Origin: Acidisarcina sp.
GTDB lineage: Bacteria; Acidobacteriota; Blastocatellia; Pyrinomonadales; Pyrinomonadaceae
Length of the DNA: 7,788 nucleotides
Direction of reading: 5' to 3'
Assembly: GCA_021155145.1 (NCBI GenBank)
Contig: JAJNPX010000315.1
Coordinates: forward strand, 1-7,788
Shown here: in pieces, positions 1 through 5,378 of the stretch
Position numbering within the stretch: the first letter of the stretch is position 1
Layout of the letters: each line of letters starts with the position of its first letter
The notes under the pieces: generated by a model
Told to the model about the DNA's origin: nothing
The model's database searches: none
What the model saw: only the letters and a program-made list of their open reading frames with translations
Program-made: the position numbers and the translations under genes

Positions 1-1376
1 AGGTTCTCGAACTCCACCGCTTCCTGGATGAGGGCGTGTGTGCCGATGACGATCTGGACCTCGCCCGTTCGTATCGCCTCGTGGGCTTTTCGCTTTTCTG
101 CAGCCTTCATGCTGCCGGTCAGAATTCCCACACGGTAGCCGGTCTCGTGAAACAATGCGAAGGCCTTTCGCCCGTGCTGCTCGGCGAGGATCTCGGTCGG
201 CGCCATCATCGCCGCCTGATAGCCATTCTCGATCGCGGCAAACATAGCCAGGAACGCGACGATGGTCTTGCCGCTGCCAACATCTCCCTGCACCAGGCGA
301 TTCATCGGCTCGTCCGAACGCATATCGTCGAATATCTGTTTTAGAACGCGGCGTTGGGCATCCGTTAGCTTGAAAGGAAGGACGTCGGCCATTCGCTTGC
401 GAGTGGTCTCGGGTATCTCGATCACGGCACCTTTCGGCTCTTTTCGGCGTTCGCCCCGCTTGAGCTGGAGGGCAAAGGAAAGCCAAAAGAATTCTTCGAA
501 GATGAGCCGCTTATGGGCCGGGCTCCGAAACGCCTCGTATTCGGCGATCGAGGAATCGTCGGGCGGAAAATGTATCTCCTGCAGGGCCTTTCCGCGGCCG
601 ATCAGATCGTTCGAGCGGACCACCTGGCCGGGCAAATTCTCCTCGATAGCGGAGACCTCGAGTTTGCGCGTCACGTCGAAGACGATCTCGCGCAGACGCT
701 TGGTCTGAAACTGGCCGAGCTTTCGATATACGGGCACGCGGCGGCCCGTGTGAACGCTGTCGAATTCGGGGCTTCCGATGTCCTCGTCGAGCGTGTCGTC
801 CGATTCCGGCGGCGCTTCGCTTTCGGCGTTCACGAGTAGGTCGGGTTCGTCGGATGGCAACACCTCGAGTTCGTCGGGCTTGTTGAGCTTTAGAACGAAT
901 GTGTTTCGCCGGCCGTCCCATTCCCATTTTCCGAAAGCGGCAAACCTGGTGCCTCGTGAAAACCTCTTCTGGTAATACTCCATCGTCGGTTTGGCGGCTT
1001 TGCCCGAGACGAACCAAAAGACGACGACCGGTTTGCGCGTGCGCTCGCGGTCGCCGCCCGACACCTCAAAGATAAAAAGCGGAGGGCGTTTGCGGTCGCG
1101 GTTCTTTCCAACCTGATAGCCGCCGGAGATGCGTGTGTAAAGCTCGACCGTGGCCTCGATCCCGTCGTAAAGCTGGTCGATCTGCAAGAAGCTGGAGCGG
1201 TCTTCGTACCGCATCGGAAAGTAGTTCAAGAGGTCTTCGACATTCGCATCGGCGGCGTCGCTCTTTTCGGCGACAACTGCGACGGCGGCGGCCAGCTTCT
1301 TTGCCATGAACTGCGTCAGATGTGCGACGCCATGTTGAGGCAGGTCCGTGATCCTGGTTTCCAACCCTAAAGCCAT
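1..1376 (-). CDS. recG: ATP-dependent DNA helicase RecG, N-terminal two thirds (cut by window edge)
   Basis: RecG is a superfamily 2 helicase that remodels stalled replication forks and Holliday junctions. Translating the minus strand from ATG 1376 gives 458 uninterrupted codons running off position 1. The N-terminal RecG signature LLNYFPMRYEDR is at residues 49-60. An OB-fold wedge domain follows (about 75-170), then IHFP and the helicase core. Walker A (motif I) GDVGSGKT is at 364-371, motif Ia MAPTEILAEQH at 391-401, and GTHALIQ at 445-451. The DEQHRFG box and the second RecA-like domain lie beyond the edge; family members are usually about 690-800 residues. Residues 174-206 form an acidic stretch between wedge and helicase that many RecG proteins lack. 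An in-frame GTG at 1379-1377 directly precedes the ATG, and the GGAGA at 1391-1387 suits either start. The gene begins 5 bases after the yhhQ stop, so the two are almost certainly co-transcribed. Confidence 0.96.
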   Translation of the reverse strand, partial: MALGLETRITDLPQHGVAHLTQFMAKKLAAAVAVVAEKSDAADANVEDLLNYFPMRYEDRSSFLQIDQLYDGIEATVELYTRISGGYQVGKNRDRKRPPLFIFEVSGGDRERTRKPVVVFWFVSGKAAKPTMEYYQKRFSRGTRFAAFGKWEWDGRRNTFVLKLNKPDELEVLPSDEPDLLVNAESEAPPESDDTLDEDIGSPEFDSVHTGRRVPVYRKLGQFQTKRLREIVFDVTRKLEVSAIEENLPGQVVRSNDLIGRGKALQEIHFPPDDSSIAEYEAFRSPAHKRLIFEEFFWLSFALQLKRGERRKEPKGAVIEIPETTRKRMADVLPFKLTDAQRRVLKQIFDDMRSDEPMNRLVQGDVGSGKTIVAFLAMFAAIENGYQAAMMAPTEILAEQHGRKAFALFHETGYRVGILTGSMKAAEKRKAHEAIRTGEVQIVIGTHALIQEAVEFEN

Positions 1377-1381
1377 CACGA

Positions 1382-2134
1382 TCAGGTCTCCAAACTAAAG
1401 GGGTTAAAGTCGGTCTCAGTGTCGAAAAAATCCTCGTGTTCGGCGCGTTTGAGAAAGCCGACGATCAGATAGGTGAATGGAGTCGCCGCGGCCTCCCAGA
1501 TCACTTTTATGAAGTAGTTGCCGATCATCACGCTGATGAGCTGCTCATTTGACCAGATCCCAAAGAAGGCGACCGGGTAAAAGATGAGCGAATCCGCGAT
1601 CTCGCCCATCACGGTCGAGCCGATCGTCCGCATCCATAGAAACCGACCGGCCATCAGGACCTTCATCCTGGCAAGGACGAACGAATTGACGAATTCGCCC
1701 ACCCAAAAAGCGAAGAGCGAGGCGGCGACGATGCGCGGTGTCTGCCCAAAGATCAGGCTGATCGCGTTCTGCTGATCGGCCGACATCGTGTGTGCGGCCG
1801 GCAGGTAGGTAACGACGAGTGACATCAAGGACGCGAAGATCAAGGCCCCGAAACCGGCCCAAATGACCTTTCGCGAGCGGGCATAGCCGTAAACCTCGGT
1901 AAGGACATCCCCGAAAAGGTAGCTGATCGGGAAAAAAAGCACGCCCGCCCCGTAAATGTATTCACCGTAAAACGGGAGGTTCACGTATGAGACCTTGTGA
2001 ACGCCGATCAGATTCGAACAAAGCAAAACGGCCACGAAAGCCGCCATCAAAAGGTCGTAGTATTTATAGCTTCGCCGCGTTCCCACTGGGCGAGATTGTA
2101 GCAGATGGAGAAGCTTGACGGCGAGAGAGTGCAC
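1382..2134 (-). CDS. yhhQ: Queuosine precursor transporter, YhhQ/VUT_1 (DUF165) family
   Basis: This is an inner-membrane carrier of 250 residues. Characterised family members import queuosine precursors (preQ0/preQ1, or queuine in some bacteria) for modification of tRNA position 34. Family hallmarks are the first helix after YKYYDLL (residues 23-29), the block GDVLTEVYGYARSR at 75-88, VGEFVNSFVLARMK at 145-158, and the TIGSTVMGEIADSLIFY segment at 170-186. About six hydrophobic segments are visible: 27-46, 62-80, 90-111, 134-153, 177-194 and 204-227. The acidic tail is probably cytosolic. The start is a GTG with no convincing Shine-Dalgarno; an in-frame GTG at residue 17 is an alternative, while the ATG at residue 30 would cut into helix 1. 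It leads a two-gene unit with recG. No preQ1 riboswitch is apparent upstream. The exact substrate is not readable from the sequence. Confidence 0.92.
   Translation of the reverse strand: MHSLAVKLLHLLQSRPVGTRRSYKYYDLLMAAFVAVLLCSNLIGVHKVSYVNLPFYGEYIYGAGVLFFPISYLFGDVLTEVYGYARSRKVIWAGFGALIFASLMSLVVTYLPAAHTMSADQQNAISLIFGQTPRIVAASLFAFWVGEFVNSFVLARMKVLMAGRFLWMRTIGSTVMGEIADSLIFYPVAFFGIWSNEQLISVMIGNYFIKVIWEAAATPFTYLIVGFLKRAEHEDFFDTETDFNPFSLET
1387..1391 (-). promoter_or_regulatory. Shine-Dalgarno of recG inside the yhhQ 3' end
   Basis: GGAGA on the minus strand sits within the last codons of yhhQ, 7 bases before an in-frame GTG (1379-1377) and 10 bases before the ATG (1376-1374). The adjacent GTG-ATG pair leaves the exact recG start open by one codon. 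Its position within yhhQ supports translational coupling of the two genes. Confidence 0.6.
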
Positions 2135-2187
2135 GGGAGCCGTCTTAGGTTATGCGCTAACTGACCCATCGCGGCTTGAGCAAAATG

Positions 2188-2227
2188 AAAAAAAGCGGAA
2201 CCGGGTGCTCGTAGATCCCGATCCCGC
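2188..2227 (-). terminator. Rho-independent terminator of rpsT
   Basis: On the minus strand an 11-bp stem (GCGGGATCGGG at 2227-2217 with CCCGGTTCCGC at 2205-2195, nine Watson-Crick pairs plus two G-U pairs) encloses an 11-base loop and is followed at once by seven T residues (2194-2188). It starts 27 bases after the rpsT stop codon. It should end most transcription from the strong rpsT promoter before yhhQ. Confidence 0.9.
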
Positions 2228-2253
2228 CGAGTTATAAGGAGAAAATCGAACGC

Positions 2254-2517
2254 CTAGGCCTGTTCGGCCACGTGTTTTGTCAGCCTGGATTTATATCTTG
2301 CCGCTGTATTCTTGTGAATAATGCCCTTATTGACCGCCTTATCGATGAGCGAGACCGTCGGATTCAAGAGTTCGCCGCTCGCGGCCTTGTCGTTCTGGCC
2401 AAGCGCGGTGCGGAGCTTCTTGATCTGCGTACGCAGTTTGCTGCGATTCGAACGGTTGATCTCGTTTCGCTTTGTGTTCTGGCGAACACGTTTTTCGGCT
2501 GATTTATGATTTGCCAT
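2254..2517 (-). CDS. rpsT: 30S ribosomal protein S20
   Basis: S20 is a primary 16S rRNA-binding protein of the small subunit body. The 87-residue product has the normal length and composition: a very basic helical protein opening MANHKSAEKRVRQ, with a second conserved part VSLIDKAVNKGIIHKNTAAR (residues 55-74) and the final KSRLTKHV. The ATG at 2517 is preceded by AGGGA (2528-2524) with 6 bases between. The gene is monocistronic by layout: a near-consensus promoter lies 51 bases upstream and a strong terminator 27 bases downstream. It starts with ATG, whereas E. coli rpsT starts with UUG, a codon tied to its autogenous control, so that form of control need not apply here. Confidence 0.98.
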   Translation of the reverse strand: MANHKSAEKRVRQNTKRNEINRSNRSKLRTQIKKLRTALGQNDKAASGELLNPTVSLIDKAVNKGIIHKNTAARYKSRLTKHVAEQA

Positions 2518-2567
2518 TATTTATCCCTAAGACTAATATCTTCACCGCGTTAACACGGAAACCTCAA

Positions 2568-2596
2568 ATTCTACATATAGAGCGGGCACGTGTCAA
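2568..2596 (-). promoter_or_regulatory. Strong sigma-70-type promoter of rpsT
   Basis: On the minus strand a perfect -35 TTGACA (2596-2591) and a 17-base spacer precede -10 TAGAAT (2573-2568, five of six consensus bases). Transcription would start near 2561, giving a leader of about 44 bases before the rpsT ATG. The -35 box begins only 8 bases after the stop codon of the upstream J-domain gene. This is the best promoter match in the window, as expected for a ribosomal protein gene. Confidence 0.85.
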
Positions 2597-2603
2597 GGCG
2601 GGC

Positions 2604-3413
2604 TCAGATATCGACGCGGGAGGCAAATCCGTGCATCAGGTCAACGAAGAGCACAAAGATCGGCGGATAAAATATGAACTCGGGTGTGAGGTTGTGAGAG
2701 AACATCGCCGGCATCGTGGCCGGGAATACCTGGACGAGGTTGCCGATCAGCAGCCCGACTCCAAAGCTCATCGCCACGCCAAGCAATAGGAAAGCTCCGG
2801 CAAAGACCCTGGAGAAAGGCTTCACCTTTCGCTCATTGTCATCGAGGATGGATTCGTGCAGATCTTCGTCACCGTAGGTGAAACGCTGGAGCCCATCCCT
2901 GATGCGTCCGAAAAGATGGATCACGCCGGCGACGAAAAGCGAGACCAGGATGATCTTGCCGATCACAGCCGAATTCTCGAAAAGCTGAGGCTTGAAAATC
3001 GCGACCACCAGACACGAAACGAAAAGGGCGACCGTGGGAAATATTATCTTTTGGAGTGCGAGGGATTCGCGCCGTTCCTCGGCGATCATCCGGTCGATTA
3101 TCTCGTTATACCGATGCTCGTACACCAGTTGCCGCCACCGGCGTGCATGCGTATTCGACGAGACAAACAGGGAATCGCCCCCGCCGGAGTCATGCATCTG
3201 AGCATGAAGCAGGCGCTTGTCATAGACCGAGCGGGCCTGCGGATCGCGCAGAACCTCCCAGGCCTCGGCGATCTTTGCAAACGCGCGGGCGGTTTCCTCC
3301 GACCCCTGATTCTTGTCAGGGTGAAGCCGGCGCGCTAACCGGCGGTAGGCGGATTTGATCTCCGTCCTGCTCGCTCTAGGTGAAACTTTTAATATCTCGT
3401 AGTAGTTTGCCAT
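2604..3413 (-). CDS. J-domain (DnaJ N-terminal) membrane protein with about four transmembrane helices
   Basis: This 269-residue protein starts with a complete J domain (residues 3-67): YYEILKV at 4-10, the basic helix II, the HPD tripeptide at 31-33, helix III, then VYDKRL. HPD is the site that stimulates Hsp70 (DnaK) ATPase activity, so a co-chaperone role is likely. There is no Gly/Phe region, zinc finger or C-terminal peptide-binding domain. A charged linker (85-120) leads to hydrophobic segments at about 122-141, 149-169, 202-226 and 246-264, with an acidic stretch between the second and third (GDEDLHESILDDNE, 181-194). The J domain is probably cytosolic, tethered to the inner membrane. 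I do not recognise the membrane part, and client and function are unknown. The gene has its own predicted promoter, lacks an obvious Shine-Dalgarno, and lies between exbD and rpsT. It is not the general chaperone DnaJ. Confidence 0.88.
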   Translation of the reverse strand: MANYYEILKVSPRASRTEIKSAYRRLARRLHPDKNQGSEETARAFAKIAEAWEVLRDPQARSVYDKRLLHAQMHDSGGGDSLFVSSNTHARRWRQLVYEHRYNEIIDRMIAEERRESLALQKIIFPTVALFVSCLVVAIFKPQLFENSAVIGKIILVSLFVAGVIHLFGRIRDGLQRFTYGDEDLHESILDDNERKVKPFSRVFAGAFLLLGVAMSFGVGLLIGNLVQVFPATMPAMFSHNLTPEFIFYPPIFVLFVDLMHGFASRVDI

Positions 3414-3438
3414 CTACGAAACTGTCTAAGGAGAGGCC

Positions 3439-3472
3439 GTCGTTTCGATTTGCGGGAGCAGCCGCGAACGAC
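3439..3472 (-). other. Possible 5' leader hairpin of the J-domain gene
   Basis: In the predicted leader on the minus strand, GTCGTT (3472-3467) can pair with AACGAC (3444-3439), and inside it GCGG (3465-3462) can pair with CCGC (3455-3452). The result is a bipartite stem separated by an asymmetric internal loop, starting at about the predicted transcription start. It has no U-tract, so it is not an intrinsic terminator. It could stabilise the mRNA or be chance. Confidence 0.25.
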
Positions 3473-3478
3473 AAGCCA

Positions 3479-3487
3479 ATTATAACA
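3479..3487 (-). promoter_or_regulatory. Extended -10 promoter of the J-domain gene
   Basis: The minus strand reads TGTTATAAT, which is a perfect -10 TATAAT (3484-3479) with the extended TGn motif. No good -35 hexamer is present, which is typical of extended -10 promoters. The element sits in a locally AT-rich patch between the exbD stop and the J-domain gene. Transcription would start near 3472, about 59 bases before the ATG at 3413. Confidence 0.6.
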
Positions 3488-3518
3488 TAATTCGTTAACA
3501 CAAAACCCCGCTTTTTGG

Positions 3519-3932
3519 CTAATCCAGCCTGTCTATCTGCAGGCTTATCGGGGCCGCTCCGGCCATTTTGACAGCATCCACGATCCGTGCGACGGAGCCG
3601 TAGCTAAAGGCCTTTGGCGCCTTTATAAATACGATCTTTTCCGTCTCGAAGTTCGCCTCGCGGGCCTCGAAGACCGCCTTCAGCCGTTCGGTAAGTGCCG
3701 CGGTCGAATTCACCGTCGCCTCGAGCCTTTCGTTATTGAGGGCGATATTGCCCGCGACGCCGAGTTCCACGACAAGGGTCGTCGGCCGCGGTGTATCGAC
3801 CTTTTCATCCGGTTCGGTGGGGATCTTTGCCTCGAACTTGCCTGGTTTTACAGGCGTGACGACCATGAAAATGATCAGCAGCACGAGGAGCACGTCGATG
3901 AGCGGTGTGACATTGATCTCAGGTTTTGACAT
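3519..3932 (-). CDS. exbD: ExbD/TolR-family biopolymer transport protein
   Basis: ExbD/TolR proteins are single-pass inner-membrane partners of ExbB/TolQ in proton-driven motors that energise TonB-dependent import or Tol envelope functions. The 137-residue product begins with the classic EINVTPLIDVLLVLLIIFMV block (residues 5-24). The membrane aspartate used for proton flow is D13. A periplasmic domain follows (about 30-137), with KIVFIKAPKAFSYGSVARIVDAVK-type sequence toward the end, as in the family. The ATG at 3932 is chosen because GGAGGT (3943-3938) stands 5 bases upstream. The reading frame stays open upstream to 4055 inside pabB, but that extension is Arg-rich and unlike the family. 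It follows the pabB stop by 35 bases and is probably co-transcribed. No ExbB/TolQ or TonB gene is adjacent, which is unusual. ExbD and TolR cannot be told apart from this sequence alone. Confidence 0.9.
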   Translation of the reverse strand: MSKPEINVTPLIDVLLVLLIIFMVVTPVKPGKFEAKIPTEPDEKVDTPRPTTLVVELGVAGNIALNNERLEATVNSTAALTERLKAVFEAREANFETEKIVFIKAPKAFSYGSVARIVDAVKMAGAAPISLQIDRLD

Positions 3933-3937
3933 CTTGG

Positions 3938-3943
3938 ACCTCC
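3938..3943 (-). promoter_or_regulatory. Shine-Dalgarno fixing the exbD start
   Basis: GGAGGT on the minus strand, 5 bases before ATG 3932, is the strongest ribosome binding site in the window. It lies in the 35-base gap after the pabB stop and argues for the short start over the longer open frame that overlaps pabB. Confidence 0.85.
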
Positions 3944-3967
3944 GAGTGGGGTGTTCAGCCTGCTTGC

Positions 3968-5275
3968 TTAGACACCATGTCCGCCGGAAAGTTCCCGGAT
4001 CTCCGCCCCGAAGGCCTCGAGGAGTGCCCGCGATTTTACGACCGTTTCGTCCCATTCCGTTTGCGGGTCGCTGTCGATGACAATGCCGCCGCCGACGTTG
4101 AAAACGGCCGATCGCCCTCTAACGACAGCCGTCCGGATCGCGACGCTGAGATCCAGGCGGTCGCCGAGGCCGAACGACGACGGCAGCCAGTAGCCGACGG
4201 CGCCCATCGAGAGGCCGCGGGGAGAGCCTTCGACCTCATCGATAATTCTCATCGTGCTGATCTTCGGGGCACCTGTTATCGATCCGCATGGATAGAGCGA
4301 CGCCAACATATCGCGCAGGCCGATGCCTGCTCTGAGCCTACCCTCAATAGTGGAGACGAGATGGAACAGTGAGGGATGCTCCTCGATCCGGCAAAGGTCC
4401 TTTACCTCGACGCTTCCAAATTCGCAGATCCTGCCGAGGTCGTTTCGCAGGAGGTCGACGATCATCGTATTTTCGGCGCGGTCCTTCTGGCTGGCGAGGA
4501 GCGAATTTCGCAGCATTGCGTCTTCGGCCGGCGTCGCGCCGCGTGCTTCGGTACCCTTGATCGGCGATGCCGAGATGATCCCGTTCTCGGCTTTGAAGAA
4601 CCGCTCCGGCGAGGCTGAGATGACGGTCGAATCCACACGTTTGATAAATGCCGCGAATGGCGCGGGATTATCTCGCCGAAGCCTCCAAAAGACCGACTCT
4701 GCCGTGAGCCCCTCGGGCATTTCAACCTCGATCCTGCGGGTCAGATTGGTCTGATATGTATCTCCGCTTCGGATCCGCTCCTTGATCGCCTCGATCGAAT
4801 CGACGTACTCCCGACGGGTTCGGTCCGATCTGTATTTAGCGGGCGACGGGATCGGCCGCGGGTTGAAGTCCGCCGATCTAACGGCATCCGCGAATCTCGC
4901 CGCCTCGCGGCCCGCGATCGTGGTGGCCCCGCGTGCATGATCGTGGATCGCGATCGTGTCAAAAACCGACATAAAGACGAGCGGTTCGAGCGATCCGACG
5001 TGCCGCGATGGGACGTTTTGAAGATGGTTCCCAAGCTCGTATGAGAGCGTGAAGATCACTGCCTTGTCCCCGCCGACCCGTGACTCCAATTCTTTCAGCG
5101 CCTCGTTCGGCGGCCCATCGAACTCGAGCGTCTCCACCGGATGAAGGCCCGCGAAAAGGAGTTGCGAGCCGAGCGTTCCCACGCCGCAGCTATCGAGAAT
5201 GCAGACATCATCCTCCGCCGCGCGGCCCATAAGCCCGCGCACGAGATCGTCGGCAGAAAGGTCGAGTTGGAGCAC
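3968..5275 (-). CDS. pabB: Aminodeoxychorismate synthase component I (PabB)
   Basis: PabB converts chorismate plus ammonia to 4-amino-4-deoxychorismate, the first step of the p-aminobenzoate branch of folate synthesis; ammonia normally comes from PabA. The 435-residue chorismate-binding enzyme carries SPIKGTEARG at 237-246. Lys240 in PIKGT is the nucleophile typical of PabB, where anthranilate synthase (TrpE) has alanine. Other family blocks are GDTYQTNLT (171-179), DRAENTMIVDLLRNDLGR (265-282), PCGSITGAPK (329-338) and the C-terminal GGGIVIDSDPQTEWDE (395-410). No PabA or PabC domain is fused. The frame opens with GTG 5275, only three codons after an in-frame TAA. No Shine-Dalgarno is visible, but a TAACAT box ends 6 bases upstream, which could mean a leaderless mRNA; ATG at residue 16 is a poorer alternative. 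It is divergent from the permease gene, with exbD downstream. Confidence 0.94.
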   Translation of the reverse strand: MLQLDLSADDLVRGLMGRAAEDDVCILDSCGVGTLGSQLLFAGLHPVETLEFDGPPNEALKELESRVGGDKAVIFTLSYELGNHLQNVPSRHVGSLEPLVFMSVFDTIAIHDHARGATTIAGREAARFADAVRSADFNPRPIPSPAKYRSDRTRREYVDSIEAIKERIRSGDTYQTNLTRRIEVEMPEGLTAESVFWRLRRDNPAPFAAFIKRVDSTVISASPERFFKAENGIISASPIKGTEARGATPAEDAMLRNSLLASQKDRAENTMIVDLLRNDLGRICEFGSVEVKDLCRIEEHPSLFHLVSTIEGRLRAGIGLRDMLASLYPCGSITGAPKISTMRIIDEVEGSPRGLSMGAVGYWLPSSFGLGDRLDLSVAIRTAVVRGRSAVFNVGGGIVIDSDPQTEWDETVVKSRALLEAFGAEIRELSGGHGV

Positions 5276-5281
5276 GCAAAG

Positions 5282-5287
5282 ATGTTA
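5282..5287 (-). promoter_or_regulatory. Possible -10 box for a leaderless pabB transcript
   Basis: TAACAT (TAnnnT type) lies on the minus strand with six bases between it and the GTG start, so the predicted transcription start falls on the start codon itself. The matching -35 (TAATCC at 5310-5305, 17-base spacer) is poor. The idea rests mainly on the -10 placement and on the absence of a Shine-Dalgarno. Confidence 0.3.
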
Positions 5288-5311
5288 GCACGCCGCAGGC
5301 GGCCGGATTAT

Positions 5312-5340
5312 TTCCCATCGCGATGCAATTCGCGTAAGAT
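5312..5340 (+). promoter_or_regulatory. Weak candidate promoter of the permease-PilZ unit
   Basis: In the 103-base gap between the divergent pabB and permease genes, TTCCCA (5312-5317) and TAAGAT (5335-5340) are separated by 17 bases. Each matches four of six consensus bases. A start near 5347 would leave about 32 bases of leader before ATG 5379. Nothing else in the gap resembles an operator. Confidence 0.25.
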
Positions 5341-5378
5341 GTTTGGAATTAACCTCTTGGCCTCTCCCGGCTGAAACT

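Noticed and set aside
511..1017. 168-codon open frame on the minus strand within recG, and other long antisense or shifted frames
   Set aside because: It is a frame shadow of recG. The recG frame reads continuously with family motifs, while this frame is Arg-rich and unlike any protein. The same applies to the frames at 36-344, 262-708, 513-839, 2856-3338, 3926-4372 and 4323-4754.
2135..2187. Possible preQ1 riboswitch before yhhQ
   Set aside because: The short gap between the rpsT terminator and yhhQ lacks the preQ1-I hairpin with its A-rich tail and shows no recognisable preQ1-II fold.
3474..3520. Inverted repeat AGCCAA/TTGGCT flanking the J-domain gene promoter
   Set aside because: The arms are only 6 bases with a 35-base spacer and do not extend, so chance is a sufficient explanation. 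A weaker CAAAA/TTTTG hairpin just after exbD is also too AT-rich and short to call a terminator.
3933..4055. 41-residue N-terminal extension of ExbD overlapping pabB
   Set aside because: The extension is Arg/Gly-rich and precedes the point where ExbD proteins normally begin. A strong Shine-Dalgarno directly before ATG 3932 decides for the short form.
5343..5378. TTG start of the permease, 12 codons upstream of ATG
   Set aside because: There is no Shine-Dalgarno, and the extra residues do not resemble the permease family. ATG 5379 gives the usual short N-terminus before helix 1.
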